This document shows, one piece after another, positions 7,187-16,208 of a stretch of DNA of 64,000 nt (position 1 is its first letter; each line of letters starts with the position of its first letter). The position numbers were made by a program, and so were the translations under genes. Under the pieces are notes generated by a model, which was not told where the DNA came from, did not search any database, and saw only the letters and a list, made by a program, of their open reading frames with translations. The DNA is from Bacteroidetes Order II. bacterium (GTDB taxonomy: Bacteria; Bacteroidota; Rhodothermia; Rhodothermales; UBA2364): contig JAEUSQ010000012.1 of NCBI GenBank assembly GCA_016788705.1, positions 1-64,000 on the forward strand. The letters are read 5' to 3'.

Positions 7187-9448
7187 TTATTCCACAGGTT
7201 CGGGCTTAAGGTGTTGCTCGAAATAATCTAAGCGAAGCGTATTGTAGTGCTTGCCGGATGGACCACCAATGCCGTGGCGGTTAAGTGGATACATCATTAG
7301 ATCGAATTTTTTACCTTCCTTCACCAGTGCTTCGATCAATTGCATGGTATTTCCGGGATGAACATTGTTATCAATGGTGCCATGTACCAAAAGGAGTTTG
7401 CCTTTCAGGTTTTTGGCATAAGTCATCGTAGCCCCTTCATCATAGCCGGACTTGTTTTCTTGCGGCGTAAACATATAGCGTTCGGTGTAGATGGTGTCGT
7501 AGTTCCGCCAATCGGTCACGGGTGCACCTGCCACGCCCACATGATACACCTCTGGTTCGCGAAGTAAGGCCAAGGCGCTCATATAGCCGCCGTAGGAATG
7601 ACCATAGATACCCACACGGCTACAGTCCACAAAGCTAAATTGGGCGCAAACCTGTTTAATGGCTGCGGTTTGGTCGTCTAAATCCACCAAGCCCAGTTTT
7701 CGGTAGGTTGCGGTTTCAAACGCTTTTCCTCTGCCCACCAAACCTCGGTTATCCACATGCCAGACGACGTAGCCCAATTGTGCCAACGCCTGCAAATTAT
7801 TGGCCATATTATAGCTATTCCGAATGGCTTTGGAGTGCGGTCCCCCATATACGCTTACGAGTAAAGGATATTTTTTGGCGGGATTATAGCCCGCTGGACG
7901 ATATAAAATGCCGGGCAGGTCGGTTGCTTGATCGGCGGCTTTTACGATTACCAATGCTGGTTTTTCGAGTTTCCAACCATCCACTTTATCGGTTTTGGAA
8001 GTGGCACGGTTTTCAATCAGGGTTCCGTCTGCTTTGTGTAAATTTGACGTTGTGGGGGTAGAAAAATTGGAGTACGTGTCGAGGTAATAAGTGGCCGTAT
8101 TGTCCATCGAAATATTATGACTTCCGGGAACAGTAGTCAGGGCTTGCGCCACGCCTGTACCATCTAATTTGGTTCGCATAAACACGGTTTCCATGCCCAT
8201 ATTGTCATTCGCCATATAATAAACATAGCCATTTTTTTCGTCCACATGCACCACATTTTGTACAGGCTTCGTACCGCTTGTCAAAGATTTTAGGAGGTTT
8301 CCTTGCCAATCATACATGTATAATTGGCGGTATCCACTGCGTTCGGAACTCCAGAGGAAACTTTTGCCGTCTTTGAGTTGGAAATAATCGTCTTGCAGAT
8401 TCACAAACTGAGGTTCTTGCTCAGTGAGAATGGTACGCAAGGTTCCTTTTTTTGCATCTGCAGCCAGTAGTTCCACCACATTTTGTTGGCGGTTTACCCG
8501 CTGGAAGGTCAGTTCTTTGCTATCCAATGTCCACGTGGGGCGAACAAGGTAGTTATCGGCGGTGCTATTGGTGGCCAATTCTACTTTTTTACCAGTGGGT
8601 ATTTCAGCGATAAATAGCTTAACGGTGGGGTTGGGTTCGCCCGCTTTAGGATAGCTTTGCAATTCTAATTCGGCCTCGGGTGCATTGTCGCGCACCAGTG
8701 GGTATTTCCATACGGCGGATTCATCGGAGCGATAAAAGGCCAGTCGTTTGCTATCTGGCGACCACCAATAGGCGGTTTGTTGGTCAAACTCTTCGGGATA
8801 GACCCAGTTGGGGCGTCCATTGAAGATGTTTTCGCTACCGTCGTTGGTGATGCGATAGGTTTTGCCATTGCGGGTATCCGCCACATACAGGTCATAATCC
8901 ACCACATAGGCAAACCAGTTATAATCTGGAGAGTATTCCCCATTCCAAAGTTGGCTACCGGACATATTGCGCATCAGGCCATCGGTTCCGGGTTGTTGTT
9001 TTACTTCCGGGTGTTTTAATTCTCGGAGTTTCCGACTTTTCAGGTCATAAACAAAAGGCCGCTTTTCTACCTTGAAAAAGATCCCTGAACCCTCATTGGT
9101 AAATTGCATCTGTTGCGAGAACGGCAGGTTCTGTACGCCAAGGCCTGTTATATCGTTGTACTGTCGGATAATGGCTGTGCGCTGGGCCTCGTCAAAAAGC
9201 AGGGTTTTAACTTTTGTAACGGGATCCACTTTATACCATTGTGCGGTTTCGGTTTTGCCTTGTTGCCCACTTTCATAAACCAGTGTAGCGGCTTCGGTGG
9301 GGTGCCAGCGCATAAAGGTGGAGCCATTCATAGAGGTTGCCGGCCCCGAGGTCATTGCTTGGTAAAGGGCTTTGCCACGGGGTTGGGCAAAGATGATTCC
9401 AAAGGCCAGGCCGCATAAGATGAATGATTTTAATAGTTTAATTCGCAT
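7187..9448 (-). CDS. S9-family dipeptidyl peptidase (DPP IV-like), exported
   Basis: This 753-residue serine peptidase removes dipeptides from peptide N-termini. A signal peptide (ILCGLAFGIIFAQ) sends it to the periplasm or surface. The first two-thirds form the DPPIV_N beta-propeller. The C-terminal alpha/beta-hydrolase domain carries the triad Ser618 (GHSYGGY), Asp693 (HGTIDNN) and His725 (LNRHGIGG). Length and triad order match bacterial DPP IV and related prolyl tripeptidyl peptidases, which are common in protein-feeding Bacteroidota. It stands alone between a terminator and an upstream GH109-like gene on the same strand. Confidence 0.92.
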   Translation of the reverse strand: MRIKLLKSFILCGLAFGIIFAQPRGKALYQAMTSGPATSMNGSTFMRWHPTEAATLVYESGQQGKTETAQWYKVDPVTKVKTLLFDEAQRTAIIRQYNDITGLGVQNLPFSQQMQFTNEGSGIFFKVEKRPFVYDLKSRKLRELKHPEVKQQPGTDGLMRNMSGSQLWNGEYSPDYNWFAYVVDYDLYVADTRNGKTYRITNDGSENIFNGRPNWVYPEEFDQQTAYWWSPDSKRLAFYRSDESAVWKYPLVRDNAPEAELELQSYPKAGEPNPTVKLFIAEIPTGKKVELATNSTADNYLVRPTWTLDSKELTFQRVNRQQNVVELLAADAKKGTLRTILTEQEPQFVNLQDDYFQLKDGKSFLWSSERSGYRQLYMYDWQGNLLKSLTSGTKPVQNVVHVDEKNGYVYYMANDNMGMETVFMRTKLDGTGVAQALTTVPGSHNISMDNTATYYLDTYSNFSTPTTSNLHKADGTLIENRATSKTDKVDGWKLEKPALVIVKAADQATDLPGILYRPAGYNPAKKYPLLVSVYGGPHSKAIRNSYNMANNLQALAQLGYVVWHVDNRGLVGRGKAFETATYRKLGLVDLDDQTAAIKQVCAQFSFVDCSRVGIYGHSYGGYMSALALLREPEVYHVGVAGAPVTDWRNYDTIYTERYMFTPQENKSGYDEGATMTYAKNLKGKLLLVHGTIDNNVHPGNTMQLIEALVKEGKKFDLMMYPLNRHGIGGPSGKHYNTLRLDYFEQHLKPEPVE

Positions 9449-9527
9449 GGTTAAACATATTGTTTGGTTAAAGAAGACATAAGTTGTGTTAAGTGAAGGT
9501 GGGGCATGTACATGTTTTTTTTGAAAT

Positions 9528-10916
9528 CTATTCTACTACTTCCCAAGCAGTCCACTCCTTCCAGCGGCCCCGTGTAAAATCGGGGACTTGAATCGGTTGA
9601 CTGCCATTGGCCACCGAAATCTCGGTTAGTTCGCAAATGGCGGAATGCATGGCAGCGTCATAAACATTCATGTCGGTAGGTAAGCCTTTTTGTAGGCATT
9701 TAATGAGGCGGTAATCCTCCATATAGTCCATCCCGCCATGTCCGGTTTTGCTACTCGTCAGTTTTTCATTTTTCCAGAGCGGGTGTTCATGTTCGGCATA
9801 CCAAAGCTTGGCCTCGTCCCAGCGGTGTGCGTTGGCACTTTTTCCCTCGATATAAACCCGTTCTGGATGTCCCTGCAAGATGCCTTTAGTTCCTTGAATG
9901 AGTTTGATTCGGCTGTATGGACGGGGCAAGTTGGTATCGTGGCTGAGGTAGATGGTGCGGCCTCGATGGGTTTTGATCATGGAAACGTTGACATCGCCCA
10001 ATTTAAAGGTTTCCTTTCGCTTGGGATGATCTTCGGGATAATGGTCCTTGGCCCATTCCTGTAAGCCTCGTGAAGGCCCACTCATAGAGACCAAATAGTC
10101 TAACTGGTCCCCTCGGTTGATGTCCATCAGATTGGCAATAGGGCCAAGGCCGTGCGTGGGGTAAAGGTTGCCGTTTCGCGCCCACGCATGGGCACGCCGC
10201 CAGAGTCCTTCCCCTTCCTCCGAGAATTTGATGTCTCGAAGGTCATGCAAGTAGCCACATTCTCCGTGCAGAATTTCGCCCAGTAATCCCTTCATTTTTA
10301 GGTTATACATCAACAACTCGAAACGGTCATAATTGCAATTTTCCATCATCACACAATGTTTACCATACTTTTCGGCGTGTTCCACTAAGGCCCAGCAATC
10401 ATCCACTTTATAAGCAAAGGGGACTTCGCTGGCAATGTGCTTGCCATTTTTCATGGCATATAAGGCTACGGGTACATGCCACTCCCATGGGGTTGCCGTA
10501 AAAACGAGGTCTAATTCCTCGGTATCAATCATGCGTTCAAAATCTCGCGGTCCTTTGGTATAAAGGGTAGGTGGTTTTTGTCCTGCGGCCACGGCCAAGT
10601 CGTGTGAACGTTTGGCGTTTACCGCATTGATGTCGCAGATCGCTTTTACTTCCACCCCTTCGAGCGCCAGAAAGTTTTGAACGTGAACGGTTCCCATGCC
10701 GCCCACACCAACAAAACCCATTTTAACGACCGGAATTGGTACGGTTGCTAAAGGGGAATTGGGTGGACTGGTCAGGGATTTTCCACGTGCTTGTGGATCT
10801 TTGGGATTTAGCCCACTGGCTGCTTGCATAGGACCAGCACATCCGGAAAGTCCGAGGGTTGTAGCAGCCAAACCGGCGGCCCCCCTTTTTAAAAAATTAC
10901 GACGCGAATTTTCCAT
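9528..10916 (-). CDS. Gfo/Idh/MocA oxidoreductase of the GH109 type, Tat-exported
   Basis: This 462-residue protein has a twin-arginine signal (SRRNFLKRGAAG) followed by LGLSGC, suggesting a Tat-dependent lipoprotein. A Rossmann motif KMGFVGVGGMG binds NAD. The signatures TPWEWHVP, GNLYPTHGLGP and DINRGD are those of glycoside hydrolase family 109, which cleaves alpha-N-acetylgalactosamine by an NAD-dependent oxidation-elimination route. The start at 10916 gives the Tat motif at the N-terminus; a Met at 10961 would bury it. It is divergent from a sodium/solute symporter, which suggests a glycan-use pair. Confidence 0.85.
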   Translation of the reverse strand: MENSRRNFLKRGAAGLAATTLGLSGCAGPMQAASGLNPKDPQARGKSLTSPPNSPLATVPIPVVKMGFVGVGGMGTVHVQNFLALEGVEVKAICDINAVNAKRSHDLAVAAGQKPPTLYTKGPRDFERMIDTEELDLVFTATPWEWHVPVALYAMKNGKHIASEVPFAYKVDDCWALVEHAEKYGKHCVMMENCNYDRFELLMYNLKMKGLLGEILHGECGYLHDLRDIKFSEEGEGLWRRAHAWARNGNLYPTHGLGPIANLMDINRGDQLDYLVSMSGPSRGLQEWAKDHYPEDHPKRKETFKLGDVNVSMIKTHRGRTIYLSHDTNLPRPYSRIKLIQGTKGILQGHPERVYIEGKSANAHRWDEAKLWYAEHEHPLWKNEKLTSSKTGHGGMDYMEDYRLIKCLQKGLPTDMNVYDAAMHSAICELTEISVANGSQPIQVPDFTRGRWKEWTAWEVVE

Positions 10917-11003
10917 AATCAGTTTTATTTGTGGTTTGCGAATGGAATTTGTAGCTTGCATTCCCGCAATCTACACAATAGAATACCTTAAAAATAGTCC
11001 CCT

Positions 11004-12785
11004 ATGCAGTTTACCTTGATTGACTGGGTCATAATGGTGACCTTCTTCGTGTTTTCCATGCTTATTGGGGTGTGGTCGGCACGTCAAGCCAGTAAAAATT
11101 ATAAAGCCTTTTTCTTGGCCGATCAGAACATGAGTTGGTGGCTTCTGGGCATTTCGCTGGTAGCAACCACGTTTTCTACAGACACCCCCAACTTGGTGAC
11201 CGACCTTGTCCGGACTCAAGGCGCTTTTGGGAACTGGGTTTGGTGGGCCTTTTTGCTCACCGGAATGCTGACGGTTTTCCTCTATGCCAAATTATGGCGT
11301 CGTTCGGGGGTAATGACCGATGTTGAATTTTATGAACTGCGGTATTCCGGGCCTGAAGCGGCATTTCTTCGTGGCTTCCGTGCAGCCTACTTGGGCTTGT
11401 TGTTTAACGTCTTTGTTATGGCCACCGTTACCCTTGCTGCTATCAAAATTGGGGGGGTAATGATGGGGTGGACGCCGCTCCAAACGGTCTTAATTGCTGC
11501 GTCGGTCACCATGATCTACTCGGCGCTCGGAGGGCTAATGGGGGTATTGCTCACTGATTTATTTCAGTTTATCATTGCGATGGTGGGGTCTGTGCTTGCA
11601 GCAATCTATCTGATCAATCTTCCAGAAGTAGGGGGACTTTCTAACTTGTTGTCCCATCCGAATGTGGTGCCCAAAATGACTTTTTTGCCCGATCCCAGCA
11701 CCATTGGCGCAGGGGAAATCCTGACCATCTTTCTGATTCCGATTGCCGTTCAATGGTGGGCCTCATACTATCCAGGGGCCGAGCCTGGTGGCGGGAGCTA
11801 TGTGGTACAACGGATGCTCTCGGCAAAGGACGAAAAAAATGCCGTAACCGCCACCTTGTTATTTCAGGGAATGCATTACGCACTACGCCCTTGGCCGTGG
11901 ATTTTGGTGGCCTTTGCCTCGCTGATCATCTTCCCAGATGTGGCCAGTATCGCCGCAAAATATCCACACTTAGACCCGAAAATTGTAAAAAATGACCTCG
12001 CATATCCCGCCATGATGACCTTTTTACCCGCCGGCTTAATTGGTATGGTGGTGACTTCGTTGGCAGCAGCCTATATGTCCACCATGTCTTCACAAACCAA
12101 TTACGGTTCCTCTATTTTGGTGAACGATTTGTATCATCGGTTTATCAATCCCAATGCCACCGACAAAGATCTGGTCTGGATGGGACGCTTTTCTACGGTT
12201 CTACTGATGGTACTTTCTTGCACGTTGGCACTCTTTCTGGAAAATGCACTACAAGCCTTCGATCTCATCCTATTGATTGGTGCAGGAACCGGACTTATCT
12301 ACCTGTTGCGGTGGTTTTGGTGGCGCATTAATGCCATGACCGAGATTGTGGCCATGATTGTGTCGTTCATTGTGGCGCTTTTGCTTAAGTTCACCGCGCT
12401 TGGAACAATGGTGCCAGACTGGTCGCACCTGATTGTAACGGTGGCTTTCACGTCGGCTGCCTGGCTACTCACGGCTTTTTTGAGTAAGCCGACATCCGAT
12501 GAAAAACTGCTTTCATTCTATACCAAAATTAAACCGTCGGGACCAGGCTGGGGCCCAGTGGCTGCAAAAGCCCAAGCCGCAGGACTCGACATAAGTGGGG
12601 TTAAAAACGATTTTGGCATTGGGTTACTTTGCTCGGTAGGCGGATTGATGTGCATCTATGGCCTCTTGTTTGCTACGGGCTTTTTCCTGTATGGCAATAT
12701 AATGGCTGGTTTGGTTTGGCTGCTCATCGCTGCGGCTGGAATTTTGACCATTCGCAAATTTTGGAACCAACTTTCGTTCGAGTAA
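11004..12785 (+). CDS. Sodium:solute symporter (SSS family)
   Basis: This 593-residue inner-membrane transporter has the LeuT-like SSS pattern, with about 13-15 hydrophobic segments. It opens with the N-terminal DWVIMVTFFVFSMLIGVW helix and the motif SWWLLGISLVATTFS, which contributes to the substrate and sodium sites. Later segments include AAAYMSTMSSQTNYGSS, a family hallmark. It probably imports a sugar or amino-sugar with sodium. Its divergent neighbour is a GH109-like enzyme, with 87 bases between the start codons, so release and uptake of N-acetylated sugars may be linked. Confidence 0.9.
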   Translation: MQFTLIDWVIMVTFFVFSMLIGVWSARQASKNYKAFFLADQNMSWWLLGISLVATTFSTDTPNLVTDLVRTQGAFGNWVWWAFLLTGMLTVFLYAKLWRRSGVMTDVEFYELRYSGPEAAFLRGFRAAYLGLLFNVFVMATVTLAAIKIGGVMMGWTPLQTVLIAASVTMIYSALGGLMGVLLTDLFQFIIAMVGSVLAAIYLINLPEVGGLSNLLSHPNVVPKMTFLPDPSTIGAGEILTIFLIPIAVQWWASYYPGAEPGGGSYVVQRMLSAKDEKNAVTATLLFQGMHYALRPWPWILVAFASLIIFPDVASIAAKYPHLDPKIVKNDLAYPAMMTFLPAGLIGMVVTSLAAAYMSTMSSQTNYGSSILVNDLYHRFINPNATDKDLVWMGRFSTVLLMVLSCTLALFLENALQAFDLILLIGAGTGLIYLLRWFWWRINAMTEIVAMIVSFIVALLLKFTALGTMVPDWSHLIVTVAFTSAAWLLTAFLSKPTSDEKLLSFYTKIKPSGPGWGPVAAKAQAAGLDISGVKNDFGIGLLCSVGGLMCIYGLLFATGFFLYGNIMAGLVWLLIAAAGILTIRKFWNQLSFE

Positions 12786-12829
12786 GGACTTGAAGGGCGC
12801 ATGAACAATAGGTGAGAGGCACCCCATGT

Positions 12830-12871
12830 AAAGGGCTTGATTGGCTGGAATCGCATCAATCAAGCCCTTTT
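12830..12871 (+). terminator. Terminator after the SSS symporter gene
   Basis: AAGGGCTTGATTG pairs with CAATCAAGCCCTT (13 bp) and runs into a short T-tract. It lies between two convergent genes and may serve both. Confidence 0.8.
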
Positions 12872-12923
12872 CCTAAAGGCAAAATAAAACTCTGGGTAAT
12901 TTCGTATGGAAGCATCAACTTTG

Positions 12924-13400
12924 TTAAACCTTGTCTTTACGCTTTGGTCTTGGTTGCTTTACCTTCAACAATCCGACAAATATGGTATAACCAAGTAACG
13001 CGCCAAAACCGATCTGACGCATGGTGCCCAATAAATCGGTTGTTTGCCACTCGCGCATAACCTTCCCTGCTTTTACTTCGCGTATAAAAATGCCATGTAC
13101 CTCCAATTGTTTGCGATTGGCAGGCGCACCCATAAATTTTCCGGTATTAACCGCACGCGAAATAAACCGGATAGATGCCAAGTTGCCCTCTACGACGATA
13201 TGTGGGAACTCCATGTTCAGATTTGAAAAAGCCGTTTTCATATCTTGCATAAACCCAATGTATTCATCTTTGGTAAAGACAAATCCGTCCCCAGTATAGG
13301 TAAATTGATCGTCTAAGAGCTGGTCTAAATCGTTCCATCGGCCTTCCAAAATAGCCAATGATACGGCCAGCGCTGTGTTTTGTACTTGATCCCTGTCCAT
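12924..13400 (-). CDS. NTF2-like (SnoaL/DUF4440-type) protein
   Basis: This 158-residue protein has a single NTF2-like cone fold. It opens with a helix bearing ALAVSLAILEGRWNDLDQLLDDQFTY, then strands FPHIVVEGNLASIRFISRA, GIFIREVKAGKVMREWQTTD and LLGTMRQIGF. This is the pattern of SnoaL-like ester cyclases and related small-molecule enzymes. It ends in a hydrophobic stretch and a basic tail (KQPRPKRKDKV), which is unusual for the family. It is divergent from an HxlR regulator across a 58-bp concentric palindrome, so it is probably under that regulator's control. Confidence 0.75.
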   Translation of the reverse strand: MDRDQVQNTALAVSLAILEGRWNDLDQLLDDQFTYTGDGFVFTKDEYIGFMQDMKTAFSNLNMEFPHIVVEGNLASIRFISRAVNTGKFMGAPANRKQLEVHGIFIREVKAGKVMREWQTTDLLGTMRQIGFGALLGYTIFVGLLKVKQPRPKRKDKV

Positions 13401-13450
13401 AAAGATACTGTTTTGATTATCGGTGAATGTTTTTTATAAATTAATCTTGA

Positions 13451-13508
13451 TAACTTACCTTGTTCAATATACTTTCCTATTTGAAAGTACTTTCTTTTTG
13501 GTAAGTTA
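13451..13508. promoter_or_regulatory. Concentric palindromic operator between the HxlR regulator and NTF2-like genes
   Basis: Outer arms TAACTTACC (13451-13459) and GGTAAGTTA (13500-13508) and inner arms TACTTTC (13470-13476) and GAAAGTA (13483-13489) are inverted about the same centre, 13479.5. The nested symmetry inside the divergent promoter region fits a binding site for a dimeric winged-helix regulator such as HxlR. Confidence 0.7.
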
Positions 13509-13521
13509 ATTGCGATCATCT

Positions 13522-13854
13522 ATGAAACGTTATGAACTTAACGGCGTCTTTTACTTTTGTCCTGTTGATCTCACGCTTCAGATAGTAGGAGGGCGTTGGA
13601 AGGGCGTTGTGATCTGGAATCTTCGGGATGGACCGAAACGGTTTAGCGAATTGAAAAAGTGTTTAGTAGGGATTAACGACAAGATGCTTTCACAAGTATT
13701 AAAGGCATTGGAAATGCAAGGCGTGGTATGCCGTACTGTTCACGAAGTGGTTCCTCCAAAAGTAACCTATCATCTTACACCCGAAGGCGAAATACTTCTT
13801 CCAATTATGGAAATGATGAGCATGTATGGGGATAAATATGCTGTTTCATCGTAG
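13522..13854 (+). CDS. HxlR-family winged-helix transcriptional regulator
   Basis: This is a protein of about 110 residues with the HxlR pattern: an N-terminal CPVDLTLQIVGGRWKGVVIWNL helix pair in which the conserved cysteine can sense electrophiles or oxidation, then RFSELKKCLVGINDKMLSQVLKALE as the recognition helix region and a beta wing (VTYHLTPEG). The start at 13522 (MKRYELN) is preferred over 13510. It is divergent from the NTF2-like gene and shares a palindromic intergenic region, implying autoregulation and control of that neighbour. The inducing signal is unknown. Confidence 0.88.
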   Translation: MKRYELNGVFYFCPVDLTLQIVGGRWKGVVIWNLRDGPKRFSELKKCLVGINDKMLSQVLKALEMQGVVCRTVHEVVPPKVTYHLTPEGEILLPIMEMMSMYGDKYAVSS

Positions 13855-14039
13855 TAGCATGGCGGTATCTGGACGTAAATAGGTTGCGGTACTTCGTGCT
13901 TATGTGTACGGAAAGACCTACCCCTCCCCAATCATAGACAAGATATTATTTTATGACTGCCTTAACCGATTATGTGCAAACACAAGAGGTGGCATGTCGT
14001 ATTATATTAAGCTAAACAAAAATCTTAACAACACTTTAT

Positions 14040-15150
14040 ATGGCCTTTTTAGATGAGATGAGAGCACGGACTGAAGTGCTCGGGAGGTCTCTTTGACCTC
14101 GATACCCGCAGAGAAAAAATCCGTACTTTAGAAGCAAAACGACTTGAACCGGACTTCTGGAACGATGCCGATGCCGCTCGGCAAACGGAGAAACAGGTGT
14201 CTGAAGAAAAAAGTTGGGTCGTAATGTTTGACGAACTCTACCGAAAATTAGAGGATGTCGAGACCCTTACCGAGTTGGTAGCCGAAGATCCCGATCCCGA
14301 ATTACTCGCCGAAGTTACAGGGGAAGAAAAAGCCCTCGCCGAACTTCTGGAAAATGCCGAAATTCGTTCCATGCTCACCGAGCCAGACGACCACCGCAAC
14401 GCCATTCTTAACATCAATTCCGGCGCTGGTGGAACCGAAAGCCAAGATTGGTCCGAAATGCTCATGCGTATGTACATTCGCTGGGGCGAGAGCAAAGGGT
14501 ATGTCGTTAATACGTTGGAGTATCAGGAAGGCGAAGTGGCGGGCATTAAGTCTTGTACCCTTCGCTTTGAAGGCCCATCAGCATTTGGCTATCTGAAGGC
14601 CGAGTCTGGCGTACATCGCTTGGTTCGCATTTCCCCGTTCGACTCCAACGCACGCCGTCATACATCCTTTGCTTCGGTTTTTGTGTTTCCGGAAGTAGAT
14701 GATACCATTGAAGTGAGCCTGAATGCCGACGATATAGAAATGCAGGTTTTCCGCTCAGGGGGTAAAGGAGGGCAAAATGTGAACAAGGTTTCATCTGGTG
14801 TTCGCCTCATTTGGACGGGGAAACTTTCCGATGGGCGTGCAGAACGGGTGGTGGCGGAGTGTACCGAAGAACGAAGCCAGTTGCAAAACCGCGAAAAGTG
14901 TATGATGATGCTCAAAAGCCGGATATATTTGTTGGAACGTGAAATTCAGGACGCAGCCCGTAGCCATTTGGAAAAAGGCAAAAAGAAAATCGAGTGGGGA
15001 AGCCAAATCCGTTCCTATGTTTTCCAGCCCTATACGATGGTCAACGATCACCGGATTGAACTGAAAAGCACAAATATTCAGGCAGTTATGGATGGAGATT
15101 TAGACCCATTTATCAAAGGCTATCTGATGGCGACGGCGCTCTCAGATTAA
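14040..15150 (+). CDS. prfB: Peptide chain release factor 2, with programmed +1 frameshift
   Basis: RF2 ends translation at UGA and UAA. The reading begins at ATG 14040 with 18 codons ending GGG AGG TCT CTT, then meets TGA at 14094-14096. A +1 slip on CTTT continues as GAC CTC GAT from 14095 to the stop at 15150, giving about 369 residues. The site has the standard parts: an internal Shine-Dalgarno-like GGGAGG a few bases ahead and the CTT TGA C slippery stop, so RF2 level controls its own synthesis. In the main frame, SGGKGGQNVNKV holds the GGQ motif and SPFDSN the SPF stop-recognition motif. A terminator follows. Confidence 0.95.
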
Positions 15151-15162
15151 GAACAATAGTTG

Positions 15163-15188
15163 AAGGCCGGGTTTTCCGGCCTTATTTT
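15163..15188 (+). terminator. Terminator after prfB
   Basis: AAGGCCGG pairs with CCGGCCTT around a GTTTT loop, followed by ATTTT. It lies 13 bases past the prfB stop. Confidence 0.8.
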
Positions 15189-15338
15189 ATGGCATCAAGA
15201 TTGATCAAGCATAAAGTGAAGCAGTAGCATCTTGGGGTACGGATTTATTTAGGGAAGACATCTTCCCGTTTTAGGTTTTTTAGCAAGACATTCCGTATAG
15301 GTATAAATGGGTTTCTGATGACTTAAAGTCCACTACAT

Positions 15339-16178
15339 ATGCCACGTTTTCTTGTATTACTACTAATCCCACTGCTGCTTACGGCCTGTCGAAGTACACG
15401 TCCCGATCCTGAGCGCGGTTATCCGGTGTATTCTGAGCGCCCACTCTTGGTTAACAGTCCGTTATTGCCTGATACGACAACAGGCATTCCTGCCGAAAAT
15501 CCAACATTAACGCCACTTCCACCCGCTTCTGCCAACGATCCCGAAGAAGCCGATTTTGAACTCATTATCCGCGAAGTGGAAGCTTGGAAAACCCAAGATC
15601 CGGGGCCGGGGGCAACCGATGAAGTCGCCTTATATTACCTGGCATATGTCCGAGAAAAAGGTCAGCCGGAAGCGGATATCTATAAGGCAGGGTGGACCCA
15701 GCAGAACGTTGCTGCCCAAACGGTATTTTCTATTGACTGTGGTGCCTTTCTGTCTAATGTTAAACGGAGTGATGTGGCTTGTTTACCACTACAAACCATG
15801 CCTTTGCGCTTCCGAATGCAAAAAGATGGCCATGTTAACCTTGTATTTCGACTCATGGAATTGGATGATGAGGCAGATTTTGCCTTGGCAACGCAAGTGA
15901 TAGGAGGTCTTACGACGGCCAATAATGTGGTGCGTATTATAGCAAAAGTACCCACTGCCATGCTGGTGACCGAATGGATAAATTATGCACTGGTGGGGGC
16001 TAATTTTGGGATCAAGGCCGCTAATATGGTTAATCAAGACGATGTTCTGGGCGAAAAATCGGATGCCCGCACGTGGAAAACCCTTCTCCAAAACCAAAGC
16101 ACCCAAGCACAAACATTTGTTGGTGGAGATGGATCCTATCAATATAAGGTTAGGTATATCATCCGTCGCATTCGCTAA
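15339..16178 (+). CDS. Lipoprotein of unknown function
   Basis: This 279-residue protein has a lipoprotein signal peptide (LLLIPLLLTAC, lipidated Cys17), then a proline/threonine-rich linker of about 60 residues and a folded region from about residue 75. It contains a cysteine pair about 15 residues apart (SIDCGAF and DVACLPL) that could form a disulfide. No catalytic motif is recognised. It ends one base before the extended frame of nadB and 30 bases before its likely start, so the two probably share a transcript; a functional link to NAD synthesis is not implied. Confidence 0.7.
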   Translation: MPRFLVLLLIPLLLTACRSTRPDPERGYPVYSERPLLVNSPLLPDTTTGIPAENPTLTPLPPASANDPEEADFELIIREVEAWKTQDPGPGATDEVALYYLAYVREKGQPEADIYKAGWTQQNVAAQTVFSIDCGAFLSNVKRSDVACLPLQTMPLRFRMQKDGHVNLVFRLMELDDEADFALATQVIGGLTTANNVVRIIAKVPTAMLVTEWINYALVGANFGIKAANMVNQDDVLGEKSDARTWKTLLQNQSTQAQTFVGGDGSYQYKVRYIIRRIR

Positions 16179-16208
16179 TTGTTTTCTTTTAAAAAAGGGT
16201 CTTTTAAT

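Noticed and set aside
15339-16178. The lipoprotein near nadB as a missing TssJ
   Set aside because: It is 279 residues with a long Pro-rich linker, lies more than 10 kb from the T6SS locus and lacks the compact transthyretin-like TssJ pattern.
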